From positions 62,001-126,000 of the forward strand of contig NZ_LGIW01000015.1 in assembly GCF_001275385.1 (NCBI RefSeq): DNA of 64,000 nucleotides, in the 5' to 3' direction. Each line of letters starts with the position of its first letter. Positions within the stretch are counted from its first letter, which is position 1. The notes beneath the pieces are model-generated. The model searched no databases. It was not told the origin of the DNA and was given only the letters and a program-made list of their open reading frames with translations. The stretch comes from Exiguobacterium sp. BMC-KP (GTDB taxonomy: Bacteria; Bacillota; Bacilli; Exiguobacteriales; Exiguobacteriaceae). Both the position numbers and the translations under genes were made by a program. Positions 18,027 to 26,135 of this stretch are shown in pieces.

Positions 18027-18819
18027 GGAAGTCATTCAATCCGGATCTAAGACGTTCTATAAAGCCTTTTCACTCTTACCAAAAGCAGATCGACAAGCTG
18101 TTTATGCCATCTATACATTTTGCCGATTCCTCGACGATACCGTCGATGAATCGGACACACCAAAAGAAAGTTTGATGGCTTTCTTGAATGAATTCAAACG
18201 ATTCCGTAATGGTGAAGTACTCGATAAGCCATTATGGATTGCTTTAGCAGATGTATTTGAACGCTATGAAATGGATGAGACACCTTTCCTCGAACTTGCG
18301 GAAGGCATGCGCTGGGATATCGAGAAGAATCGCTACCAGACGCTCGAAGAGACGGAGCAATACAGCTATTACGTAGCAAGCACCGTCGGTTTGATGCTAT
18401 TACCGATTCTTGCGCCGCAACAACCAGATCTCCGAAAGTCTGCCATTGATCTTGGAATTGCGATGCAATTGACGAATATTTTGCGAGATGTCGGTGAAGA
18501 TGCCAAGCGTGGTCGTATCTACTTACCACATTCTTGGATGGAAACGTATGGTGTCACACCAGAATCGTTACTCGCTGGTCATCCGTCGGGAGACTTCATT
18601 GGGCTCTGGGAAGAGGTCGCACTCCGAGCAGAGCATCTATACGATGCGGCAATTCCATCGTTTGAACGGTATCCACGGGAGAGCCGTCGCGCTCTAAAAG
18701 CTGCTGCATTCCTCTATCGTGGTATTCTTGATGCGGCGCGGGACAATCACTATGATGTTTTTACGAAACGTGCTTATGTCAGCCGTTGGCAAAAAATGAA
18801 GTTACTCGCAACGATTTAA
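17986..18819 (+). CDS. crtM: Squalene/phytoene synthase family protein (dehydrosqualene synthase)
   Basis: A 277-residue prenyl synthase expected to join two C15 farnesyl diphosphates into 4,4'-diapophytoene, the first step of C30 carotenoid synthesis. Both metal-binding Asp motifs are present: DDTVD (residues 50-54) and NILRDVGEDAKRGRIYLP. Start ATG lies inside the end of the preceding gene (41-base overlap) after GGGGTGG. Its partners (CrtN-type desaturases rather than a single CrtI) favour C30 over C40 chemistry, but chain length is inferred. Last gene of the forward operon. Confidence 0.9.
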   Translation: MNSVTIQNAYIKCEEVIQSGSKTFYKAFSLLPKADRQAVYAIYTFCRFLDDTVDESDTPKESLMAFLNEFKRFRNGEVLDKPLWIALADVFERYEMDETPFLELAEGMRWDIEKNRYQTLEETEQYSYYVASTVGLMLLPILAPQQPDLRKSAIDLGIAMQLTNILRDVGEDAKRGRIYLPHSWMETYGVTPESLLAGHPSGDFIGLWEEVALRAEHLYDAAIPSFERYPRESRRALKAAAFLYRGILDAARDNHYDVFTKRAYVSRWQKMKLLATI

Positions 18820-18879
18820 TCTCAGACCATAGAAAAAAGACCTCGGCGGGGACCAAGGTCTTTTTTCTATGGTCTGAGA
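18820..18879. terminator. 24-bp perfect inverted repeat, bidirectional terminator
   Basis: Left arm 18820-18843 and right arm 18856-18879 are exact reverse complements over 24 bases, with a 12-base loop (CGGCGGGGACCA). An A6 tract in the left arm and T6 in the right make it work in both directions. It begins one base after the crtM stop and can also end transcripts of the opposing carotenoid operon. The arm is unusually long for a terminator. Confidence 0.85.
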
Positions 18880-19164
18880 CCGGGGAGTCTCAGATTACTT
18901 CTACACCAGAGCGAACATCTGGACTACGGAGATAGGTCTGTTTCGACCACGGGGATGGTCTTTTCTTTATCGAGCTATCTGTGGTCCATTCGGATGAGAC
19001 GATCTAAGGGGGAACGTCGTAAGTCATGCGAATGAACACACGATGAGTCACGTGATGAAATGGGTGGGTCCCATTTGATTTCGCTGGTTAGAAAAAGTAA
19101 GTTCTTCAACGCTCTTGACTCGGGGAAGTCACCTTGCGCTTGATTGAGGATGTGGGGTCAATCA
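18876..19164. other. Hairpin-rich gene-free region with repeated CGGGGA loops
   Basis: The 422 bases between crtM and the opposing crtP-like gene hold no credible gene. After the long terminator a series of short perfect hairpins follows: GAGAC-CGGGGA-GTCTC (18876-18891), CCAGA-N7-TCTGG (18906-18922), GACCA-CGGGGA-TGGTC (18945-18960, then TTTTCTTT), AAATGGG-TGGGT-CCCATTT (19058-19076), TGACT-CGGGGA-AGTCA (19116-19131) and TGATTGA-N10-TCAATCA (19141-19164, loop GGATGTGGGG). Three share the loop CGGGGA with different stems, suggesting selection on the loop. It may be the 3' untranslated region of the reverse operon or a separate RNA. No promoter was recognised. Confidence 0.5.
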
Positions 19165-19241
19165 CTACCTCTTGAACTCGAAGTAATCGTATCAAATCTC
19201 AGTTGTCCGTACAAGTGATTGATATGCAATTCACATAACGT

Positions 19242-20714
19242 TCACAGGGTAGCGGCGACAGCAGATACAATTCGTTCACTCGCTAATTTTCCTGAAAGCG
19301 TCACCATTGGACTACCACCACCAGGATGCGTTGATCCACCAACAAAAAACAAATTGTGAACATTCTTTGAACGGTTGCTAGGACGAAGGAAAGACGAGCG
19401 TATGCCATTGGAAGACAAGCCGTATAAAGAACCGTGATAGGCAAAGAAGGTTTTTTCGATATCCTGTGGTGTGACACGTTGTTCGAAGACGACATCAGAC
19501 GAAATATCAATTCCAAATGACTGGAGTCGTTGATTGATGACTTGGTCATACGTATCAAAATCAATCGCATTTCCAGTATCTGTTGCCGGTGCATTGACGA
19601 GTACGAATAAATTGTCACCCGCTTTTCCCATTTCCGGTGCTGTGACGGAAGAGTTTGAAATATAGATCGTCGGTTCCTCCGCGTAACGTTTTTCATCAAA
19701 TAGAGCCTTGAACTCAGCTTCATAATCAGAAGAGAAGAAGACGTTATGATGAGCAAGGCCTTCAATACGCCGCGAAAGACCAATACAGCGGACATAGGCA
19801 GAAATCGAAGGTTCCACTTGAGCAGGCGTTGGGTTTTTAAAGTCAGGTCGTACTGTTTCTGAGATGAGACGTGGATATTGTGTCAACAAATCGCCATTCA
19901 TGACGACAAAGTCGACTGGTAGATATTCTAAGTGATTCAATTCAATTTCCGTCGCTTGTCCATCGACGACTTCGATTTGTGTCACCTCATCTCCGAGTCG
20001 GAAAATGACTCCGAGTTCTTTTGCACGCCGAGCGAATCCTTCTGCGATTGCTGTGTTGCCGCCGTTCGTGAAGTAAACACCATCATTCAGCTCTAAATGA
20101 GCGATTAAACTGAAGGTAGCGGGCGTTTGATATGGACTACTACCAATATACGTGGCATAACGATCAAGTGCTTGAATCAATCCTTTATCCTTAAAATAAT
20201 GTTTATGAAGACCGTGAAGGGTTTGGAATGGATGCACTTTCAACATGTCTCGCCAAAGGGAAGGGCGTAGAAACGAATCGATATTCGTAAAGAATTGTCG
20301 TTTCGCAATCGTATGCAACTTTGCTACTTCCTCTTGATAACCTGTAATATCATTTTTCGCTAACTGACCGTTCGTAAAACGATCTACTTCCGTTCGCATC
20401 GCTTCGCGTCCAGACGAAAAGGTTAAGGTGCGTCCGTCTGAAAAATGATTAACCGTATGGCGCTCGAGTTTCGTAAATGTAAAGTATTCATCGGGATCCG
20501 CGCCGGATTCGAGAATGACAGACTGAAAGACTTCCGGCATCGTAATCGTGTTCGGACCAAAATCGAAACGATGTCCTTCCGTGACGATCGGCATCATCTT
20601 ACCGCCAATGTGTGTATTTCGCTCGATGACCGTAACGCGGAACCCTTTTGCCGCTAATGAAATTGCAGCGCTTAGTCCACCGAGACCGGCTCCGATGACA
20701 GCTATATGTTTCAT
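19242..20714 (-). CDS. crtP: Diaponeurosporene oxygenase-like flavoprotein (CrtP/CrtNb type)
   Basis: A 490-residue CrtN-family flavoprotein with FAD motif GAGLGGLSAA, ERNTHIGGK and FDFGPNTITMP, and a C-terminal FFVGGSTHPGGGSPMVTLSG. These segments, together with AHHNVFF and VTPQDIEK, resemble S. aureus CrtP, which oxidises the terminal methyl of diaponeurosporene to an aldehyde or acid. The start ATG follows AGGAGG. It is the last gene of the reverse operon cruF-acyltransferase-glycosyltransferase-crtP, 15 bases after the glycosyltransferase, which fits making the acid that is then glycosylated. Confidence 0.85.
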   Translation of the reverse strand: MKHIAVIGAGLGGLSAAISLAAKGFRVTVIERNTHIGGKMMPIVTEGHRFDFGPNTITMPEVFQSVILESGADPDEYFTFTKLERHTVNHFSDGRTLTFSSGREAMRTEVDRFTNGQLAKNDITGYQEEVAKLHTIAKRQFFTNIDSFLRPSLWRDMLKVHPFQTLHGLHKHYFKDKGLIQALDRYATYIGSSPYQTPATFSLIAHLELNDGVYFTNGGNTAIAEGFARRAKELGVIFRLGDEVTQIEVVDGQATEIELNHLEYLPVDFVVMNGDLLTQYPRLISETVRPDFKNPTPAQVEPSISAYVRCIGLSRRIEGLAHHNVFFSSDYEAEFKALFDEKRYAEEPTIYISNSSVTAPEMGKAGDNLFVLVNAPATDTGNAIDFDTYDQVINQRLQSFGIDISSDVVFEQRVTPQDIEKTFFAYHGSLYGLSSNGIRSSFLRPSNRSKNVHNLFFVGGSTHPGGGSPMVTLSGKLASERIVSAVAATL

Positions 20715-20729
20715 GGTACTGATTCCTCC

Positions 20730-21806
20730 TTATGAATAGGTCCTACCCTTCCATGTGATTTCCCGTTTCCTGAAACTTCGAACCATCGCACTTGCTAATA
20801 AGACAACATACAAGAGTGTCGCTAGCGGATGGAGCCACCAAACATGCCGAATCCTTGCAGCAGCATCGATCCGGAATCGAGCCAAGTAAAGAAGAATCAG
20901 TGCTCCTCCCATTTGCCAAGAGGGCTGAATGATGAAAAGAGGAAGAACGCTTGCTTGTATAAGGTAAAAGAAAAGAAAGTACAAACCGACACTATAAGAA
21001 TCGTTCATCCCACGAAAGACATTCTTTAAAAAACCTTGCCAGACTTCTTCGTTCGTCGCGTACATATCACAAGACACTGCTGGAGCGACTTCGACAAGTG
21101 TCGTCGTCAATCCGTGCCGTTTAAATGTACGACAAAGTTCTAAGTCGTCAACGAGAGCGGCTTGAATACTTTTGTGTCCACCGACTTGTTCATACGCCCG
21201 TCGTTCGACGAGGACGACCATCCCGTTAGCAGCAGCAAACGCTGGATGCTTCACTTTACGAAAAGGAATCGGGAGATGCTGTGCTATGAGAACATGTTGC
21301 ATCGGAATCAGACATTTTCCGAGAAACGTCGGTACAGGAAATGATGGGAATCCGGAAAGAAACACGGCTTGTTCTGCTCGTAACGTTCCGTACAAGCGAC
21401 AAATCGCATCAGATTGCAAGGTGACATCCGCATCAAGAAATAACAAATGATCTTCTGTTGTCCGTTGCGCAAGCTGATGGCATGCATGAACCTTTCCAGC
21501 CCAGCCTTCCGGTAAAGGGAGACCGTCAATGATCGTAAAACGATCGTCTTGACCAATCCGTTCTATCAGTAGCTCACGCGTTCGATCGGTCGATCGATCT
21601 TCATATAAATAAACGTGCATTCCTTGAGTCAGTGCAGGCGCTAATGAGTCTAATAACTTTTGTACATTGCGTTCTTCATTACGTAAAGGAATACAAATCG
21701 CTAGACTGTCTGGTTGGACTTGGTCCACTAACCGAGGCAGGAAAGCCAAGTTAATCCATGTGTAGAGACAGACTGCTAGAGCGAAGAAAAGAAAGAACCA
21801 ACTCAT
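20730..21806 (-). CDS. crtQ: Family 2 glycosyltransferase (CrtQ-like)
   Basis: A 358-residue membrane glycosyltransferase. An N-terminal span precedes a GT-A domain with IPLRNEE, YEDRSTDRT, the metal-binding FLDADV and a D-D-LELCRTFKRHG acceptor-site region; the C-terminal third has two or three further spans. S. aureus CrtQ glucosylates 4,4'-diaponeurosporenoate in staphyloxanthin synthesis, and the arrangement beside a CrtP-like oxidase and an acyltransferase supports the same role. Overlaps the acyltransferase gene by four bases. Confidence 0.85.
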   Translation of the reverse strand: MSWFFLFFALAVCLYTWINLAFLPRLVDQVQPDSLAICIPLRNEERNVQKLLDSLAPALTQGMHVYLYEDRSTDRTRELLIERIGQDDRFTIIDGLPLPEGWAGKVHACHQLAQRTTEDHLLFLDADVTLQSDAICRLYGTLRAEQAVFLSGFPSFPVPTFLGKCLIPMQHVLIAQHLPIPFRKVKHPAFAAANGMVVLVERRAYEQVGGHKSIQAALVDDLELCRTFKRHGLTTTLVEVAPAVSCDMYATNEEVWQGFLKNVFRGMNDSYSVGLYFLFFYLIQASVLPLFIIQPSWQMGGALILLYLARFRIDAAARIRHVWWLHPLATLLYVVLLASAMVRSFRKREITWKGRTYS

Positions 21807-22504
21807 GGACGGAGTGCCCGTAACCAGCGCTCCGTTCGAGCGGGGAGTGGCTCCCTTCGTGTAGTGACACGACGATATAAATCAGTGCGTTCCATGATGG
21901 CATCCGCCCGAATGTCGTCGTACAAGGCAGTTAGTTCAGCTGTCAGACGTTTTGCCTGATCGCTCGAGCGTTCGTTGGGCATTGGGTGAAATCGTCGCGT
22001 CCGGATGTAGACATCCGGTTGCTGTTCATGTCCATAGGAATAATAAAAAGCGACGAGAGACACGTGATCCGTATGTCGTGTCAAATGTGTCGCGCCACTC
22101 GCTAAGCGAAGTGGACGTTCCTCTTGATGGCGCTCTTCACCTTGAGGAAACATCCAGACGCTACTACCGTTTAGCAGTTGTTCTTTTGCATAATGGAGGC
22201 TTTTCTTAATATCAGCGAACGATGTTCGATCAACAGAGAATGCGCCTAAGCGTGAGAAGAAAGGAAAGCGAGCAAGACCCGCTTGGTCAATCATGACATA
22301 TGGATCTTGACGAAGACAGGTCTGGTCCAAGTGAAATAAAATCATGCCATCCCACCAAGAACCGTGAGTGGCAAGCATAAGTCCCGGAAGTGGTAAATCG
22401 TCTGCACGATATAAGACGCGATGAAAGTGACGACGGATTAAGGCATGATCCACATACGTATGAAATACGGACTCAGCTAATTTGCTTTTGTTTGCTTCTT
22501 TCAA
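21803..22504 (-). CDS. PlsC-family acyltransferase, carotenoid-glycoside acylation
   Basis: A 233-residue acyltransferase with the H-x4-D catalytic motif HGSWWD (His47, Asp52), followed by FSRLGAFSVDR and MFPQGEE, the second and third lysophospholipid acyltransferase blocks. By position it probably esterifies the carotenoid sugar, the role of CrtO in S. aureus, although it is of the PlsC type rather than the short CrtO type. TTG start with GAGGGG eight bases upstream; overlaps the CruF-like gene by 32 bases. Confidence 0.8.
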   Translation of the reverse strand: MKEANKSKLAESVFHTYVDHALIRRHFHRVLYRADDLPLPGLMLATHGSWWDGMILFHLDQTCLRQDPYVMIDQAGLARFPFFSRLGAFSVDRTSFADIKKSLHYAKEQLLNGSSVWMFPQGEERHQEERPLRLASGATHLTRHTDHVSLVAFYYSYGHEQQPDVYIRTRRFHPMPNERSSDQAKRLTAELTALYDDIRADAIMERTDLYRRVTTRREPLPARTERWLRALRP

Positions 22505-23237
22505 CGATAACCCCTCGTTTCACAATGAAATAGATGATGAATGCACTTAAGCTGACTAGGGTGACACCATATAGACCGGCAACACCTGCCGTCACGCCAA
22601 ATAAGGTGTGCAACATTAAAAAGAGATACTGATTGTTTTGCTCGAGTACGTTGTCTGTCGCTCTTACTTGATAACGATGGATGAAAATCGAAAAGACAAG
22701 AGCCGTTCCGTACCATCCGAGAAAGTTTTGTGTTGGAATATCGTAATACCATCCACCGTCTTGCCAGAGCCAATAAGACTTTACGTTAGCAGCAACGGGA
22801 TCGATCGCTAAATCGAGCCAGACGGCAAACAGTGGGACAAGAATCAGCGTACTATAACGAAACGAGAACAAACGAGAGAAGGCGAGACTCGCGCCCATGA
22901 CAGAAAGCCATGCTGCCCCAATCGTAATCGGTACACCGAGTAATTGCACCCCAAAATCAGACTCATAACGATACGTTCCAAACGGCCAACCGGTATGAAC
23001 ACCAATCGATTCGATGATGATGGAACCGAAGAAGATGAATAGGATGACGAGACGTCCTTTCGGTAAGACATGCCAAAAGTAAAGTGCTGCGTATAATCCG
23101 GAAGCGAATAGAAAGACGGCATTTGCCCACTCAAGCCAAGGGGGGAGTAAAGAAAAACCGACTAGGATCAAACCGATGGCGAACCAAATCGAGAAAAAAA
23201 TCCAAAGACGTTTATGGAACTGTTCCATGCGTGACAT
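22473..23237 (-). CDS. cruF: CruF-like carotenoid 1,2-hydratase family membrane protein (DUF422)
   Basis: A 254-residue protein with about seven membrane spans. The ESIGVHTGWPFGTYRY segment followed by GVQLLGVPITI and a later LDLAIDPVA are hallmarks of the CruF/bacterioruberin hydratase family, which adds water across the terminal C=C of acyclic carotenoids. In this locus it would place a hydroxyl at the non-oxidised end of the polyene. First gene of the reverse carotenoid operon. The start ATG follows GGAGG. Family assignment is firm; the substrate is inferred. Confidence 0.82.
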   Translation of the reverse strand: MSRMEQFHKRLWIFFSIWFAIGLILVGFSLLPPWLEWANAVFLFASGLYAALYFWHVLPKGRLVILFIFFGSIIIESIGVHTGWPFGTYRYESDFGVQLLGVPITIGAAWLSVMGASLAFSRLFSFRYSTLILVPLFAVWLDLAIDPVAANVKSYWLWQDGGWYYDIPTQNFLGWYGTALVFSIFIHRYQVRATDNVLEQNNQYLFLMLHTLFGVTAGVAGLYGVTLVSLSAFIIYFIVKRGVIVERSKQKQIS

Positions 23238-23315
23238 TCCTCCATTTCAAAGATAGCTTCTGTCATAAGTATACCCATATATCTTAAAAACGAGCGAGGG
23301 AGAAGCGGTCCTATT

Positions 23316-23357
23316 AAAAAAGTGGTCTAGCTTCTCATGCGAGGAACTAGACCACTT
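23316..23357 (-). terminator. Terminator of the MATE-ybaK-pssA operon
   Basis: Stem 23320-23330 with 23347-23357 (AAGTGGTCTAG and complement), followed on the reverse strand by a run of T. Confidence 0.85.
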
Positions 23358-23364
23358 GATATCA

Positions 23365-24072
23365 TCATCCGTTTGAATGTTGTTTTTGTTTCTTCTTTTT
23401 AATGAACGAGAAGAGAAGAAACGCGATGTACAATGGAACAGCAACGAACCAAAACGTTGACCATTCATTGTTGCGAGCAATCATGACATACGTTACATAT
23501 AGTAGCGTAAAAGTAATGACGAATGTATGACGTGGAACGGGAATGTCTTTGAAGCTCGGAATCTTGACACGACTGACCATCAAGAAAGCAAGACCTGTGA
23601 AGACGAGTGGAACCATCAAGTCATTCATTCGTCCACTGAACAAAGTGACGACGGCGAGGATACCCCCAGCAGCCGTAATCGGTACGCCAGAGAAGTAGGC
23701 GGAAGCGACATTCGTTGCCGATAAATTAAACCGGGCAAGACGAAAGGCACCGAACAGTGGGAACAGGGCTGAAATCAGTAAACCAATTTCTCCGAATTCA
23801 TAAAAATACGTATAGTAGGCCATCATCGCTGGCGCGACACCAAATGTCACGATATCTGCCAATGAGTCCAGTTCTTTTCCGAAGTCGCCTGCTACACCAA
23901 GCATACGAGCTAGGCGTCCATCAAGACTATCAAGCATCATCGCAATGACGATCAGTAAGGTGGCGTTTTGAAAATCACCTTTTGCTGCCATGACGATGGC
24001 TAAAAAACCACAATACAGATTTCCGAACGTAAATAGATTAGGTATTGAATTACGAACACGATCTTTCCACAA
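23365..24072 (-). CDS. pssA: CDP-diacylglycerol-serine O-phosphatidyltransferase
   Basis: A 235-residue CDP-alcohol phosphatidyltransferase that makes phosphatidylserine from CDP-diacylglycerol and serine. The full catalytic signature D-G-x2-A-R-x8-G-x3-D-x3-D is at residues 51-73. About seven membrane spans follow NSIPNLFTFGN. TTG at 24072 is chosen because AGGAGGA lies six bases upstream and the protein then begins just before the first span as in B. subtilis; an upstream ATG at 24111 would add an odd 13 residues and has no ribosome site. The next enzyme, psd, lies about 19 kb away. Last gene of a reverse operon. Confidence 0.9.
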   Translation of the reverse strand: MWKDRVRNSIPNLFTFGNLYCGFLAIVMAAKGDFQNATLLIVIAMMLDSLDGRLARMLGVAGDFGKELDSLADIVTFGVAPAMMAYYTYFYEFGEIGLLISALFPLFGAFRLARFNLSATNVASAYFSGVPITAAGGILAVVTLFSGRMNDLMVPLVFTGLAFLMVSRVKIPSFKDIPVPRHTFVITFTLLYVTYVMIARNNEWSTFWFVAVPLYIAFLLFSFIKKKKQKQHSNG

Positions 24073-24132
24073 AATGATTCCTCCTGCCACTTCATCGATA
24101 CTACTCATCATATCATAGTTAGGAGGTGGAAT

Positions 24133-24600
24133 TCAGCCGTTCGTAAAGAGAATCCCTTGAGTAAAAGCTAAAAAATCATAAGGACTCAACCGAACTTGAT
24201 GTCCACGCTTGCCGGCAGATAGGATGATGAATGCTTCATTCATAGCACGATCCGATAGGAGGACCGGAAAGTTCTTTTTGGCACCGATGGCAGAGACGCC
24301 ACCTCGAACATAACCAGTCAATCCTTCTAAGTCTTTCATCGGAACGAGTGCGACTTTTTTCGAGTGCAATGCTTTAGCCGCCGCTTTCAAAGAGAGTTCT
24401 TCTTCCCCCGAAATGACGACGAACGCATATTTATTTTCGACCATTTTCAAAACAAGGGTTTTAAAAATGGTCGAAAGCGGGTAATTAATCTTTCTAGCTA
24501 CAGCTTCAGCAGATAAATCATCGAGATCAACAGGGTAAGTGAGAGATTCGAAGTCAATTTTAGACTGCTTCAGTAGCCTCTCGACGTTCGTTTTGCTCAT
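24133..24600 (-). CDS. ybaK: YbaK/EbsC-type aminoacyl-tRNA deacylase
   Basis: A 155-residue YbaK-domain protein, a free-standing editing enzyme that removes mischarged amino acids (Cys-tRNA-Pro in Haemophilus YbaK). Typical blocks are present: TIFKTLVLK, GYVRGGVSAIGAKKNFPV and FIILSAGKRGHQVRLSP. ATG at 24600 is chosen because AAAGGAG lies just upstream. The gene starts inside the end of the MATE gene (41-base overlap), so it is translated from the same transcript. Its exact tRNA substrate is not visible. Confidence 0.9.
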   Translation of the reverse strand: MSKTNVERLLKQSKIDFESLTYPVDLDDLSAEAVARKINYPLSTIFKTLVLKMVENKYAFVVISGEEELSLKAAAKALHSKKVALVPMKDLEGLTGYVRGGVSAIGAKKNFPVLLSDRAMNEAFIILSAGKRGHQVRLSPYDFLAFTQGILFTNG

Positions 24601-25942
24601 GTGTTTCTCCTTTGACGAGTGAGTATTGGACCCATTTCCGTCCATGCCAACGTTTCATGGCAAAAACGCCACGGAACCATTCGTCAGCAGAGAAGGCAAT
24701 CCAGATTCCAAGTAAACCAAGACCGAAACCGAGACCAAGCGTGTAACTCAACACGACTGCGATACCCCACATCGACAAAATACCAATCGCGACAGGGAAA
24801 CGAACATCTCCTGCAGATTTAAGAGTTCCCATAAGCACGATATTCATTGCACGTCCTGGTTCAAGAATGACGCTTGCCCAGAGTAATGGAATACCGATTG
24901 CGATGATTTCAGGACTCGATGTGAACGCTGATAAAATCGACGAACCGAACGAAGCGAGAGCGACAGCTGAGATGAAGCTTGCGAAGACAGCGATTTTTAA
25001 TGTCTTCACAGCACGTCCGTATGCTTGTTCGAATTGTTGAGCACCAACTTGGCGTGCGACGAGGAGTTGCGTTCCTTGAGCAATCGCAAGTGTAAATAGG
25101 AAACAAAGCATCGTGATGTTTGATACATAGACACGAGCCGACAATGCTGCTTCACCGATTGTTGCGATGAATCCAGTGATGATGAGTTGTGAAAATTGAT
25201 ACGAAATCCCTTCTCCTGCAGATGGAATTCCGATGTTCATGATCCGTTTTACATCTTCACGATCGAAATGAATCAAATCTTTTACTGTAAAACGTAATGA
25301 AAGTTTGCGGTAAACGACAAAAAACAAGACGAGGACAGCAATTGTCCGAGCGATGACGATCGACCAAGCGACACCGGCAACACCGAGAACCGGGATGCCG
25401 AAGAGACCGAGAACGGCGATGACGTTACCAAAGGCACTGACGAAATTCATGAGTAACGTGACGTACATGGCGTTTTTTGTGAATCCGTGGCTTCGAAGAA
25501 TCGCGCCAAGTGTCAGTGAAATTGCTTCTAAGAAAAGGAATAGACCAACGATCTTAATGAACGTTTCGCCATAGACGAGTGTCTCTCCTTCTAAAGAGAA
25601 AAATCCAAGGAGTTGTCTTCCGAACAACACGACGGTCAGAGAAACGATCAAACCAGTATACAAGTTAATCGCAAAAGCAGAACGAGCAGTTTGACGAGCG
25701 TTTTGCGTTTTTCTTGCACCAAGGTACTGACCAATAATGATCGTTGCACCGACCGAGGTGATGTTAAATAGAATAATGAAGATGTTCAAAATTTGATTAG
25801 ATACGCCAACTGCGGCAGCAGCGCTATCTGAGTAATAACTTAAAATCAACGTTGCAATGATCCCGAGGCTCATGTGCAATGCGATTTCAATAAATAATGG
25901 CCACGTAATGTGGAATAAGCTAGGTTGCTTGACTGTTTTCAT
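24560..25942 (-). CDS. MATE family efflux transporter
   Basis: A 460-residue protein with twelve predicted membrane spans and MATE features: IGQYLGARKTQNA after the second span, GIPSAGEGISYQFSQ at the start of the second half, and VARQVGAQQFEQA. Such carriers export drugs or metabolites in exchange for Na+ or H+. The substrate cannot be predicted. First gene of the operon with ybaK and pssA, starting about 15 bases after an AAAGGGG. A 9-bp inverted repeat lies about 75 bases upstream. Confidence 0.9.
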   Translation of the reverse strand: MKTVKQPSLFHITWPLFIEIALHMSLGIIATLILSYYSDSAAAAVGVSNQILNIFIILFNITSVGATIIIGQYLGARKTQNARQTARSAFAINLYTGLIVSLTVVLFGRQLLGFFSLEGETLVYGETFIKIVGLFLFLEAISLTLGAILRSHGFTKNAMYVTLLMNFVSAFGNVIAVLGLFGIPVLGVAGVAWSIVIARTIAVLVLFFVVYRKLSLRFTVKDLIHFDREDVKRIMNIGIPSAGEGISYQFSQLIITGFIATIGEAALSARVYVSNITMLCFLFTLAIAQGTQLLVARQVGAQQFEQAYGRAVKTLKIAVFASFISAVALASFGSSILSAFTSSPEIIAIGIPLLWASVILEPGRAMNIVLMGTLKSAGDVRFPVAIGILSMWGIAVVLSYTLGLGFGLGLLGIWIAFSADEWFRGVFAMKRWHGRKWVQYSLVKGETHEQNERREATEAV

Positions 25943-26017
25943 AAATAAATCCCCTTTGTTTCATAAAACGAATAGTGTTTCTTTATCTTTTTGAAACTAT
26001 ACGCCTTCGATTTTCAT

Positions 26018-26045
26018 AATGAAAGAGGCTTTTTTGTCTTTCATT
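26018..26045. promoter_or_regulatory. Inverted repeat upstream of the MATE gene
   Basis: AATGAAAGA (26018-26026) and TCTTTCATT (26037-26045) form a perfect 9-bp inverted repeat around a 10-base T-rich centre. It lies just upstream of a reverse-strand TATAGT (-10 like). It may be a repressor operator or a small terminator of unknown transcript. Confidence 0.4.
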
Positions 26046-26094
26046 AAAAAAAAAGAGATTTAAAAGGATTTTCATAAAATATCACGAATACATC

Positions 26095-26112
26095 ATAATG
26101 AACAATCATTCA
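26095..26112. promoter_or_regulatory. FadR-like operator (fatty-acid responsive)
   Basis: The 18 bases here match the B. subtilis FadR consensus TGAATGAMTANTCATTCA, as I recall it, at all but three positions. It sits 24 bases before the start of the crotonase gene. In B. subtilis FadR (YsiA) represses beta-oxidation genes and is released by long-chain acyl-CoA. Confidence 0.6.
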
Positions 26113-26135
26113 TTTTTAAAAGGTAGGGGAATCCG

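Noticed and set aside
19301-19795. 164-codon alternative frame within the crtP-like gene
   Set aside because: Same strand but shifted frame; composition unlike a real protein and the crtP-like frame is intact.
23238-23300. Possible sigma-B promoter (GGGTAT with GTTT) before cruF
   Set aside because: The distance between the two elements is about four bases too short; the TATACT may be a plain -10 but no -35 was found.
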